64,000 nt of DNA from REBR01 sp033721915 (GTDB lineage: Bacteria > Pseudomonadota > Gammaproteobacteria > Pseudomonadales > Oleiphilaceae). This document shows positions 42,776-53,592 of this stretch, piece by piece. The stretch is taken from assembly GCA_033721915.1 (NCBI GenBank), contig JAWWAC010000007.1, forward strand, positions 1 to 64,000, in the 5' to 3' direction. The notes below the pieces were generated by a model, which did no database searches, was not told the DNA's origin, and saw only the letters and a program-made list of their open reading frames with translations. Each line of letters starts with the position of its first letter. The stretch's first letter is position 1. The translations under genes and the position numbers were made by a program.

Positions 42776-44337
42776 AATCCCTGCTCAGGGCCTTTGGCCC
42801 GCTGCATCTTCTGGCACTGCTGATCACGGCACTGCCACTGATGGCACTGCCGGCTCTGGGGGGGCTCTGGCTGTGGCAGTCGGGGGCGTTCTGGTACTGG
42901 GTGGCAGGGCTGACACTGTCGGGTGTCTGTGGCTATGGACTGCATCGACTGGCACTGGCCCGGGAAACGAAAAACGCCACCCCTGAGACCGCCGGTCAGG
43001 GCCGCCCCGTGACAGGGCCCGGCGAGCACTGGCCCCCCTCCGCGCAAACCCCCTGGCAGGCGGTCACGGCACTGGCGGATGAGGTGGACCCGGCGGAATG
43101 GCCACTGGCGGACGGGGCCCGCCTGTGGCAGCTGGGCCGTGACACCCTGGAGACAGTGGCCCGTCACTATCACCCCCACCGCAAGAACCCGCTGCTGGAG
43201 ATGACACTGCCCCATGCACTGCTGATTATTGAACGGGCCAGCCAGGAGCTGCGCCAGAGAATCACCGACCATGTGCCATTCAGCCACCGCCTGACACTGG
43301 GGGCCGTCTCCAGGGCCCGTGGCTGGAAGGAGCAGGCCAGCCGCCTGGAGACCCTCTATCGGGTGGGTTACGGTGTGCTGGACCCCTCAAGCGTGGTGTT
43401 CCGGGAGTTTCGCCGTGAGATGGGCAACCGCATACTGGGTTACGGCTCACGGCAGGTGCAGACCTGGCTGCTGCAGGAATACGTGCGCAAGGTGGGCTAC
43501 TACGCCATTGAGCTCTACAGCGGCAAGCTGCTGCTCTCCGGTGAGCCCCCCGGGCAACTGACCGACGAATCCGCCCGCCAGCGGCAGTCGTCCTCCCCGC
43601 GGCCCACTGAGCCCTTGCGGATTCTGCTGCTGGGGCGCAGCAACGCCGGCAAGTCCAGTCTGATCAACGGCCTGTTCGGGGAGCTGACCGCCGCGGAGGA
43701 TGTGCTGGCGGACACCACCGGCGAGGTGAGTGCCTACCGTCTTGAGCGCTCCGGCATGACGCAGGCGCTGGTGCTGGATACGCCGGGTCTGGACGCCAGC
43801 CTGTTAAGCACAACAGAACTGCAGCGCCAGCTGGATTCCGCCGACCTGGTGCTCTGGGTCAGCGCTGCCCACCGCCCTGACCGTGAGCAGGAGCGACAGC
43901 ACCTGGACCGGGTACGGGACTGGCTGCAACGGGATCCGGACCGTCGCCCGCCTTCCATGCTCTTTGTGCTCAGCCATATCGACCGGTTAAGGCCACTGCG
44001 GGAATGGCAGCCACCTTACGATCTGCAACAGGGCGACAGCCCCAAGGCGCAATCCATCCGCGCGGCGACACAGGCCGCGGCCCGGGACCTGGGCGTGGCG
44101 CCGGAGTCCATGATTCCGGTCTGTTTGCATCCGCAACGGCGCTACAACCTGGACGACACCCTCTGGGCCGCCATGCTGTCCCAGCAGGATGAGGCGCTGC
44201 GTGTGCGTCTTCTGCGCTGTATCCATCAGCAGCGACGTCGGGAAAACTGGTCTCTGCTGAGGCAGCAGCTGGTCAACAGCGGCCGCCTTCTGGTGTCCGT
44301 GGCGGCGGGTCGCCGTGACGGCAGAGCCGATCCATAA
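42772..44337 (+). CDS. Membrane-anchored Era-like GTPase
   Basis: This 521-aa protein has two N-terminal helices (residues about 8-33 and 38-60), a helical middle region, and a GTPase domain (about 285-450). The P-loop is GRSNAGKSSLINGLFG near residue 288, switch II is DTPGLDAS near residue 335, and SHIDRL near residue 402 corresponds to the NKxD base-recognition motif, with His in place of Lys. It is translated with the preceding GTPase (ATGA overlap). Such pairs may act together at the membrane, but the function is unknown. It is not EngA, Era or FeoB: it lacks KH or transporter domains. Confidence 0.75.
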   Translation: MKSLLRAFGPLHLLALLITALPLMALPALGGLWLWQSGAFWYWVAGLTLSGVCGYGLHRLALARETKNATPETAGQGRPVTGPGEHWPPSAQTPWQAVTALADEVDPAEWPLADGARLWQLGRDTLETVARHYHPHRKNPLLEMTLPHALLIIERASQELRQRITDHVPFSHRLTLGAVSRARGWKEQASRLETLYRVGYGVLDPSSVVFREFRREMGNRILGYGSRQVQTWLLQEYVRKVGYYAIELYSGKLLLSGEPPGQLTDESARQRQSSSPRPTEPLRILLLGRSNAGKSSLINGLFGELTAAEDVLADTTGEVSAYRLERSGMTQALVLDTPGLDASLLSTTELQRQLDSADLVLWVSAAHRPDREQERQHLDRVRDWLQRDPDRRPPSMLFVLSHIDRLRPLREWQPPYDLQQGDSPKAQSIRAATQAAARDLGVAPESMIPVCLHPQRRYNLDDTLWAAMLSQQDEALRVRLLRCIHQQRRRENWSLLRQQLVNSGRLLVSVAAGRRDGRADP

Positions 44338-44388
44338 AATACTTTAAAACCGGGCTCTTTCATCTGGTCTGCCAGGATCATTGCGCCG

Positions 44389-44401
44389 TATGATTATCAT
44401 A
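44389..44401. promoter_or_regulatory. Palindrome upstream of the kai gene set
   Basis: TATGATTATCATA is a perfect 6-1-6 palindrome about 80 bp before the first gene of the Kai island. It resembles half of a Fur-type site, but only one copy is present. It may be an operator or part of the promoter. Confidence 0.35.
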
Positions 44402-44480
44402 TTCACTCTGTCTGGAGGCGCAACTTCGCTCAATATGGCCCTGAATAAAACGATTTCCCAGTCCCCACTTTCACCCAGGC

Positions 44481-47375
44481 ATGCCTAGACCCATGCCCAG
44501 AATCCTAGTGATTGATCAGGATCCGGGCTCGGTCGCCATCACGGCGCGGATTCTCCGCCGCAACGGTTACGAGGTGCAGGAATCCCCGGGCAATGGCGAC
44601 CACTTCCAGAAACTGTGCCAGTTCCGGCCGGATCTGGTGCTGTTGGGGCTGCGTCCGTCGGATGTGAAAAGTTCTCCCCTGGTAAGGGCCTTGCGGGAGG
44701 ATCCGGACCTGTCCGCCACATTTGTGGTGAGCATTTCCTCCAGCCTGGCCCAGCCCGGTGACAGTGCCCTGCACCACGAGACCGGTGCGGACGGTTTTAT
44801 TACCCGGCCCGTGTCCGATGAGGAGCTGCTTTCCCGGGTGGACGGTTTCCTGGAGCTCAAGCGCACCCAGGACAAGCTGCGAGACAGCCAGCAGAACCTC
44901 AACAAGCTGGTGGAAAGCAATGCCGACGGGATACTGATTGTTTCCAGCGATGGTGAGGTTCTTTATGCCAACCAGGCGGCCGCCAGAGGCTTCGGTCAGG
45001 ATAAGTACGCACTGATTGGTGAAAGTTTTGGCTTTCCTCTGTCCCCGGGTGAGAGCACTGAAATCGAGGTGGGCCGAAGCGACGGCACGGTCACACTGAT
45101 GGAGATGCGGGTGGTGGATCTGGTCTGGCACGGTCAGCCGGCCTGGCTGGCTTCCCTGCGGGATATCACTGAGCGCCACCAGGCCCATGAGGCCATGCAG
45201 GCGCGGCAGCGTGTGCAAAAAACGGTGCTGAGTGTGGCCCATGGGGTTTCCGGGCAGAGCGGCCATGCGTTTTTCGAGCAGCTGGCCTGCCACATCAACG
45301 AGGCCGTTGGCAGTCAGGCTGTGATCATTTCCAGGCTCATGCGTCATGAAGGGGCGACATTGCGCACCCTGTCCGTGGTCCACGGTACCCGCTCCTGCGC
45401 CAACAGAGATCACCCGCTGGCAGGCAGTTTCTGCGAGAAGCTGCTCAGTGAGGGCACTTATTCCGTATGCCGGAATCTGGCTCAGCAGTCTTATACCATT
45501 CCAGGGCCGGGCTGGCCGGACATGGCGGCCTGCATGGGGTTGCGCCTGGACAACAGCGCGGGGCAACCCATTGGCTTCCTGCTGGTCCTGTTCAGCCACC
45601 CACTGCAGGAGCAGGACCTGCTCAGTCACACACTGACCATCTTTGCCAGCCGGGCCGCCGCGGAGATTGAGCGCATCAACACCGATGTGCGGATCCGCGA
45701 CCAGGCCTCACTGCTGGACAAGGCTCAGGACGCCATCATGGTCCTGGGCATCGACCAGCGGGTGCTGTACTGGAACAAGAGTGCCGAGCGTCTATATGGC
45801 TGGAGTGCCGATGAGGCATTCGGACAGTCTCTGGAAAGCCTGATCGCCGAGAACCGCGAGGATTTCGCCCACAGTCTGATCCGGGTGCTGGAGCAGGGCA
45901 GCTGGAATGGCGAGGCCACTTACCGGCACCGTGACGGCACCCTTCTGGTGGTGGAAGGGCGCTGGTCGCTGGTCCGTGATGAGGATGACCGGCCACAGTC
46001 CATGCTGGTCATCAACACCGACATTACCCAGAGAAAGGCGGCGGAAAAGGAAATCGAGAACCTGGCCTTTTTCGATCATCTGACGGGACTGCCCAACCGC
46101 CGGCTTCTGGTGGACCGTCTGCAACAGGCACTGGCGGTGACCCAGCGCAGCGGCGAAATGGGGGCCCTGTTCTTCCTGGATCTGGACGAGTTCAAGACCC
46201 TCAATGACACCATGGGCCATGACCTGGGAGACCAGCTGTTGCAGGAAGTGGCCAGCCGCCTCCTGTCCACTGTGCGTGAAAGTGACACCGTGGCCCGCCT
46301 GGGAGGGGACGAGTTTGTGCTGATGCTGCCCTCGGTGGACCGTGACTCGGGTGTGGTCGGTGGGGTGGCTTCCACCATCAGTGACAAGCTGCTGCGCTCT
46401 TTCCAGTGGCCCTTTCTCCTTAAAGGCCAGGAGTATTTCATCACCCCCAGCATCGGCGTCACCTTTTTTGATGCCCACTCCCGCAGCGTGGACCAGTTGC
46501 TGAAACAGGCGGATCTGGCCATGTACCAGGCCAAGGCCGCCGGGCGCAACGCGGTGCGGTTCTTTGACCAGGAAATGGAGTCCGCCGTCTCCCTGCGGGT
46601 ATCCCGTGAAAAAGAGCTCAGGCAGGCCATTGAACAGCATCAGTTCTGCCTGTATTACCAGCCCCAGGTCAACCATCGCGGTGAGGTCGTCGGCGCCGAA
46701 GCGCTGGTGCGCTGGCAACACCCGCAGCGGGGCCTGGTCAGCCCGGCGGAGTTTATCCCCCTGGCAGAGGAGACCGGCCTGATCCTGGAGCTTGGCCGGC
46801 AGGTATTGCGTCTTGCCTGCCAGCAGCTGATGAAGTGGGGGGAGGATGAGCGGATGGCCACGCTGGTGCTGTCCGTGAATGTCAGTGCCCGGCAGTTCCG
46901 TCACCCGGAGTTTGTGGCGGAGACACTGGCGGTCCTGGATCAGAGCGGTGCCGCCCCCCATCGTCTGAAATTCGAGCTGACCGAAAGCCTGATGCTGGAC
47001 GACATGGACCGGGTGATTGACCGCATGGGCGCACTGCGCAAGCGGGGGGTGACCTTCTCGCTGGATGACTTCGGCACCGGTTACTCCTCGCTGTTCTATC
47101 TCAAGAACCTGCCACTGGACCAGCTGAAAATCGACCAGTCTTTTGTGCGGGATGTGCTGCAGGATCCCAACGATGCGGTGATCGCCCGAACCGTGATTCG
47201 CCTTGGTCAGAGTCTGGGACTGTCTGTAATTGCTGAAGGGGTGGAAGAGGAGGCCCAGAAAAACCTGCTCAGCGAATACGGTTGCCTGGAATACCAGGGT
47301 TATTATTTCAGTCGCCCCGTACCCATCGGGCAATTCGAAGCCTTTATGAAGGATAGCTGCCCCCATGACGGATGA
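44481..47375 (+). CDS. Pseudo-receiver/PAS/GAF/PAS/GGDEF/EAL protein
   Basis: This 964-aa cytoplasmic protein begins with a receiver-like domain (residues about 7-125) in which the phosphoacceptor Asp is Gly (DLVLLGLRP, residue 56) and the usual Lys is Arg (FITRPVSDEE). It is therefore a pseudo-receiver. Then follow a PAS domain (about 140-240), a GAF-like region (about 255-400), a second PAS (about 410-530), GGDEF (about 540-705, motif RLGGDEF intact) and EAL (about 715-960, GAEALVRW, ELTES, LDDFGTGYSS, KIDQSFV and VIAEGVE intact). Both catalytic domains look functional. An ATG at 44493 is an alternative start. Its end overlaps kaiB by 11 bp, so it is probably part of the Kai system. Confidence 0.88.
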   Translation: MPRPMPRILVIDQDPGSVAITARILRRNGYEVQESPGNGDHFQKLCQFRPDLVLLGLRPSDVKSSPLVRALREDPDLSATFVVSISSSLAQPGDSALHHETGADGFITRPVSDEELLSRVDGFLELKRTQDKLRDSQQNLNKLVESNADGILIVSSDGEVLYANQAAARGFGQDKYALIGESFGFPLSPGESTEIEVGRSDGTVTLMEMRVVDLVWHGQPAWLASLRDITERHQAHEAMQARQRVQKTVLSVAHGVSGQSGHAFFEQLACHINEAVGSQAVIISRLMRHEGATLRTLSVVHGTRSCANRDHPLAGSFCEKLLSEGTYSVCRNLAQQSYTIPGPGWPDMAACMGLRLDNSAGQPIGFLLVLFSHPLQEQDLLSHTLTIFASRAAAEIERINTDVRIRDQASLLDKAQDAIMVLGIDQRVLYWNKSAERLYGWSADEAFGQSLESLIAENREDFAHSLIRVLEQGSWNGEATYRHRDGTLLVVEGRWSLVRDEDDRPQSMLVINTDITQRKAAEKEIENLAFFDHLTGLPNRRLLVDRLQQALAVTQRSGEMGALFFLDLDEFKTLNDTMGHDLGDQLLQEVASRLLSTVRESDTVARLGGDEFVLMLPSVDRDSGVVGGVASTISDKLLRSFQWPFLLKGQEYFITPSIGVTFFDAHSRSVDQLLKQADLAMYQAKAAGRNAVRFFDQEMESAVSLRVSREKELRQAIEQHQFCLYYQPQVNHRGEVVGAEALVRWQHPQRGLVSPAEFIPLAEETGLILELGRQVLRLACQQLMKWGEDERMATLVLSVNVSARQFRHPEFVAETLAVLDQSGAAPHRLKFELTESLMLDDMDRVIDRMGALRKRGVTFSLDDFGTGYSSLFYLKNLPLDQLKIDQSFVRDVLQDPNDAVIARTVIRLGQSLGLSVIAEGVEEEAQKNLLSEYGCLEYQGYYFSRPVPIGQFEAFMKDSCPHDG

Positions 47376-47646
47376 GATTGTTGAGCTGGTGCTGTATGTC
47401 ACCGGCGACAGCGGCCGGGCCCGGCGGGCCATCGACAGCCTCCAGTCCCTCTGTGACCGGCAACTGCCTGCCGGCAGTCATTTCCGGGTGGTCGATGTGG
47501 TGGCCGAGCCGGAACTGGCCCGTAAGGCCCGGATTCTGGCCACACCCACGCTCCAGAAACTCTCACCGGGCCCGCCAAGGCGCATTGTGGGTGATATCGC
47601 CAGTATGGACGGAGTCCTGTCCGCACTGGATCTTGAACCCAAGTGA
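47365..47646 (+). CDS. kaiB: KaiB clock protein homologue
   Basis: This 93-aa protein matches KaiB: LVLYVTGDSGRARRAIDSLQSL near residue 8 (core LYVTGDS), VVDVVAEPELARKARILATPTLQKL near residue 41 (core KARILATPTL), and PPRRIVGDIASMDGVLSALDL at the end. In cyanobacteria KaiB binds KaiC and switches fold to capture KaiA or the CikA pseudo-receiver. The ATG overlaps the end of the pseudo-receiver GGDEF-EAL gene and kaiC follows after 53 bp. No kaiA is present in the window. The C-terminal tail is short. Confidence 0.92.
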   Translation: MTDEIVELVLYVTGDSGRARRAIDSLQSLCDRQLPAGSHFRVVDVVAEPELARKARILATPTLQKLSPGPPRRIVGDIASMDGVLSALDLEPK

Positions 47647-47699
47647 CGGTTCGGCCTGTCATGGCCTTATGAATGATGGATGCCACAAGGAGTAATCCC

Positions 47700-49199
47700 A
47701 TGAATTCAGACTCTGAACACTCTGCCACGACCATCAAGAAACTGCCTACCGGCATCCCCGGTTTTGACCATATTGCCAGTGGTGGCCTGCCCAAGGGGCG
47801 CACCACGCTGGTATCCGGCACCGCCGGCAGCGCCAAGACGGTGATGGCGGCCCAGTTTCTTGCGGAGGGCATACTGCAGTTCGACGAGGCCGGCATTTTC
47901 ATTACTTTCGAGGAAAGCGCCAGTGACCTGAGGCGCAACTTCAAGAGTTTCGGCTGGGATATTGAAGGCTGGGAAAAAGCCGGCAAATGGACCTTTGTGG
48001 ACGCTTCACCGGACCCGGACATGGACACCATTGTGGTGGGTGAATACGACCTTGGAGGGTTGATGGCCCAAGTGGGCCATGCCATCGAGAGCGCCGGAGC
48101 CACCCGTCTCTCCATGGACTCACTGGGAGCGGTGTTCAACCAGTTTACCGAAAGCGCCAATATCCGCCGTGAAATGTTCCGCGTGGCCGCCTACCTCAAA
48201 TCCAGGGGGATTACCGCGCTGCTGACCGCGGAGAGAGTCCACGAATACGGCGATATCGCCCGTTACGGCGTGGAGGAGTTTGTTGCCGATAACGTGATCA
48301 TACTGCGCAATGTGCTGGACGGGGAAAAGCGCCGGCGCACCATGGAAATCCTCAAGTTCCGGGGCACCGGCCACCAGAAAGGGGAGTATCCCTTTACCAT
48401 CGTGGACGGCGAGGGTCTGGCCTTTATGCCTCTTTCCGCCATGGAGCTCACTCAACCCTCTTCGGACAAGCGGGTCAGCTCGGGCAGCTCTGACCTGGAT
48501 GAAATGTGCGGTGGTGGCTTTTTCCGGGACTCCATCACCCTGATCAGTGGCGCCACCGGCACCGGCAAGACCCTGATGGCCACGGAGTTTCTCGCCGGTG
48601 GCGTGGATCGGGGTGAGCGCTGCCTGCTGTTTGCCTTCGAGGAAAGCCAGGACCAGTTCACCCGCAACGCCCGGGGCTGGGGCATCGATGTGGATGCCAT
48701 GGAGGCCAAGGGGCTGCTCAAGGTGGTGTGCAGCTACCCGGAGCGCACGGGCATCGAGGATCACCTGCTGGAAATGCGCCGTCTTCTGTTGGAGTTCAGG
48801 CCGGACCGTGTGGCCGTGGACAGTCTCTCGGCACTGGAGCGGGTGTCACCCACCAAGGCGTTCCGTCAGTTTGTCATCAGTCTCACGTCCGCCATCAAGG
48901 AACAGGGCACCGCTGGCATGTATACTGCTGCGACACCGGATCTTTTTGGGGGCAGCTCCGTGACGGAATCCCATGTATCCACCATTACCGATTCCATCAT
49001 ATTGCTGCGTTATGTGGAGACCGAAGGAGAAATGCATCGTGGTATCACGGTTCTCAAGATGCGCGGTTCGCCCCACGACAAGAGCGTGCGCGAGTTTGTC
49101 ATCGACGGTGACGGCATGCACATCGGCCAGCCCTTCGAGAATGTGGTGGGCATCATTTCAGGCCAGCCCCAGTACCGGGTGGAGCCACAGCGGGACTGA
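47700..49199 (+). CDS. kaiC: KaiC clock ATPase/kinase homologue
   Basis: This 499-aa protein aligns with cyanobacterial KaiC along almost its whole length. CI has Walker A GTAGSAKT (residues 40-47, with Ala before the Lys), the catalytic pair in ITFEESASDL, and ERVHEYGDIARYGVEEFV. CII has GATGTGKT near residue 287, FAFEESQDQF, and IAVDSLSAL-like VAVDSLSALERV. The phosphosite string SVTESHVSTITDS keeps T422, S427 and T428, equivalent to T426, S431 and T432 of Synechococcus KaiC. The protein stops soon after IISGQPQYRVEP and so lacks the KaiA-binding C-terminal tail. AAGGAG lies nine bases before the ATG. The TonB receptor frame starts within its last 59 bp. Confidence 0.93.
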   Translation: MNSDSEHSATTIKKLPTGIPGFDHIASGGLPKGRTTLVSGTAGSAKTVMAAQFLAEGILQFDEAGIFITFEESASDLRRNFKSFGWDIEGWEKAGKWTFVDASPDPDMDTIVVGEYDLGGLMAQVGHAIESAGATRLSMDSLGAVFNQFTESANIRREMFRVAAYLKSRGITALLTAERVHEYGDIARYGVEEFVADNVIILRNVLDGEKRRRTMEILKFRGTGHQKGEYPFTIVDGEGLAFMPLSAMELTQPSSDKRVSSGSSDLDEMCGGGFFRDSITLISGATGTGKTLMATEFLAGGVDRGERCLLFAFEESQDQFTRNARGWGIDVDAMEAKGLLKVVCSYPERTGIEDHLLEMRRLLLEFRPDRVAVDSLSALERVSPTKAFRQFVISLTSAIKEQGTAGMYTAATPDLFGGSSVTESHVSTITDSIILLRYVETEGEMHRGITVLKMRGSPHDKSVREFVIDGDGMHIGQPFENVVGIISGQPQYRVEPQRD

Positions 49200-51264
49200 C
49201 CTGCGCCGTTGTCTGGCGCTGCTGTTGATGCTCCTGTGTGGCCAGGCACTGGCCCAGCCGGTGACGGCGCCGGATGACGAAGCCCCGCAAGACGGTGGGT
49301 CTGCGGTTCTGGACCCGGTCACGGTCACGGCCCCCGGGCTGGCCCGTGACATACAGGCCACTCCGGCAGCGGTGTCATTGGTGGAGGAAGAGGACCTGCA
49401 GCAGGCGCGACAGCACCTGCAGCTGGATGAATCCCTCAACCGGGTGCCCGGCGTCTTCTTCCAGAACCGCTACAACTTTGCCCAGAACCTGCGCCTGTCC
49501 ATCCGCGGATTCGGCGCCAGGGCTCCCTTCGGTGTCCGTGGCATACGGCTCCAGCTGGACGGTTTTCCCGAGACGCTGCCCGATGGCCAGTCCCAGGTGG
49601 ACACCATTGACCTGACATCGGCCCGTCAGGTGGAAGTCCTGCGCGGTCCCTCATCGGCCCTCTATGGCAACGCCTCCGGCGGCGTGCTGTCCGTTCGCAC
49701 CCGTGATGGTCGCGAAGGGGACAGCCTTGAGGCCGAGGCACAGGGTGGCAGCTACGGTTACCGCCGCTTTGCCCTGCAGGGTGGTGGCGAACGGGGTCCC
49801 TGGCGTGGTTATGCCAGCGCCTGGCACATGGACTACGACGGTTACCGCCGCCAGAGTGAAACAGAAAAGATGCTGTTCAACAGCCAGGCCCGTTACGCCA
49901 TTTCACCACAGCGGGATCTGACGGCGGTGTTCACCGCCTATGACCAGCCCAAGGGGGAGGACCCGGGCGGGCTGAAGCGCGAGGAGGTGCGGGAGGACCG
50001 CCGACAGGCCAATACCTTCTCGGAGAAATTCGATGCCGGACAGACCGTGGAGCAGCAACGCCTTGGCCTGACCTACAGCGACAGGGCCCTTTGGCCCGGT
50101 GAGCTGCAGCTGAAAACCTTTTTCAGCCGCCGTGACTTCCGCCAGCAACTGCCCTTTCCAGGGCCCAGCCTGATCCGCTATGACCGCCGCTTCTACGGCT
50201 TCTCCGGCAGTTACACCCACAGCAATGAGCTGCTGGGGCTGCCACTGAGTTATGTGGTCGGTGCGGAGGTCCGTGAGCAGCGTGACGACCGGGAGCGCTT
50301 CATTCGTGAGTTCAACGGCGACCTGGGGGCACAGACACAGGACGCCATTGAAACCGGCACCAGCACCGGCGTTTACGGCCAGGGGGATCTGTCACTGACC
50401 GAGCGGCTGACACTGACACTGGGCGCCCGCTTTGACCGGCTGCGTCTGGATATCCGGGACCAGCGGGGCCAGGGTGAGGCCTCGGGGGAGGAGACTTTCA
50501 ATGAGTTCAGCGCCACACTGGGCCCCTCCTACCAGTTGCACCCAAGGCATCGCATCTACGCCAACCTGGGCACCTCTTTCGAGTCCCCCACCTTCACGGA
50601 ATTCTACGACCCCACAGAGCCGGACCAGGGCTTTGACCCGGGGCTCGACCCCCAGCAGGCACTGAATATGGAGCTGGGTATGAAAGGCTTTCTGGGTGAG
50701 CGGGCCCGTTATGAAGCCGCCCTGTACCGCATCCGCACCGAGGACGAGATTGTGCAGGTGGACAGCAACCCGGACCGTTTTGCCAACGCCGGCGAGACCC
50801 GCCGTGAAGGGGTCGAGCTGGGGCTGGAGTATTTTGTCAGCCGCCAGTGGACTCTGAGCAGCAGCTACACTTTTTCCAATTTCCGCTACCGCCGCTTCAC
50901 GGACCAGCAGGGCAACGACTTCAGCGGCAACCGGCTGCCCGGCCTGCCGGAGCACCAGTTGTTTGCCGAGCTGGCCTGGCGGGACCCGGCCTCCGGCTGG
51001 TATGCCCTGGTGGACACACTGCTGGTGAGCCATGTCTTCGCGGAAGATGGCAACAATGAGCGTGTGGCCGGCTACGGCCTGCTCAACACCCGTGCCGGGC
51101 GGCGCTTCACACTGGCTGGCCGGACGGTGGAGGCCTACCTGGCTATCAACAACCTCACGGACAAGGAATACTTCAGCAATGTCCGGGTTAATGCCAGTAA
51201 CGACAATTTCTTTGAGCCGGCTCCGGATCGCAATCTCTTTGCCGGTGTTGAGCTGAGTTTCTAG
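49141..51264 (+). CDS. TonB-dependent outer-membrane receptor
   Basis: This 707-aa product is an outer-membrane transporter for an iron complex, cobalamin or similar ligand. A signal-peptide core (LRRCLALLLMLLCGQALA) is followed by a TonB-box-like PVTVTAPG. The plug domain carries RVPGVFFQNRYNFAQNLRLSIRG-type sequence (core NLRLSIRGFGARAPFGVRGI) and VEVLRGPSSALYGNASGGV. A long beta-barrel ends with FAGVELSF. The start is uncertain: the only in-frame ATG with enough upstream sequence is inside kaiC and gives a long n-region; the signal peptide itself begins 20 codons later at a CTG right after the kaiC stop. The ligand cannot be told. It sits oddly between kaiC and the kinase. Confidence 0.85.
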   Translation: MWWASFQASPSTGWSHSGTDLRRCLALLLMLLCGQALAQPVTAPDDEAPQDGGSAVLDPVTVTAPGLARDIQATPAAVSLVEEEDLQQARQHLQLDESLNRVPGVFFQNRYNFAQNLRLSIRGFGARAPFGVRGIRLQLDGFPETLPDGQSQVDTIDLTSARQVEVLRGPSSALYGNASGGVLSVRTRDGREGDSLEAEAQGGSYGYRRFALQGGGERGPWRGYASAWHMDYDGYRRQSETEKMLFNSQARYAISPQRDLTAVFTAYDQPKGEDPGGLKREEVREDRRQANTFSEKFDAGQTVEQQRLGLTYSDRALWPGELQLKTFFSRRDFRQQLPFPGPSLIRYDRRFYGFSGSYTHSNELLGLPLSYVVGAEVREQRDDRERFIREFNGDLGAQTQDAIETGTSTGVYGQGDLSLTERLTLTLGARFDRLRLDIRDQRGQGEASGEETFNEFSATLGPSYQLHPRHRIYANLGTSFESPTFTEFYDPTEPDQGFDPGLDPQQALNMELGMKGFLGERARYEAALYRIRTEDEIVQVDSNPDRFANAGETRREGVELGLEYFVSRQWTLSSSYTFSNFRYRRFTDQQGNDFSGNRLPGLPEHQLFAELAWRDPASGWYALVDTLLVSHVFAEDGNNERVAGYGLLNTRAGRRFTLAGRTVEAYLAINNLTDKEYFSNVRVNASNDNFFEPAPDRNLFAGVELSF

Positions 51265-51290
51265 AAAGACATTGTCGTCATCAAATGGTG

Positions 51291-51354
51291 TATAATTAGG
51301 GTGTTCTTTGATTGTAAGCGTTTACTGATATCTTGATTTTTATAAAAATTAAGA
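51291..51354 (+). promoter_or_regulatory. AT-rich promoter region with large palindrome upstream of the hybrid kinase
   Basis: A consensus -10 TATAAT lies at 51291-51296. At 51331-51354 the core ATTTTTATAAAAAT is a perfect 14-bp palindrome; with the flanking TCTTG and TAAGA arms it makes a 24-bp inverted repeat with one mismatched pair. The AT content contrasts with the surroundings and suggests that the kinase has its own regulated promoter. A good -35 is not apparent. Confidence 0.45.
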
Positions 51355-51423
51355 AACTTTTCGTTAGGGATGCCAACGAGGATTGTCAGTGGTTTTAATC
51401 CCGTCATTGTCCCGGAGTCTGTT

Positions 51424-53584
<2,161 letters not shown>

Positions 53585-53592
<8 letters not shown>

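Noticed and set aside
44389..44401. Fur box before the Kai island
   Set aside because: It matches only part of the 19-bp Fur consensus and there is no second overlapping unit; left as an unassigned palindrome.
45792..47432. A 546-codon open frame on the minus strand opposite the GGDEF-EAL gene
   Set aside because: Antisense shadow of conserved GGDEF and EAL motifs; composition is unlike a real protein.
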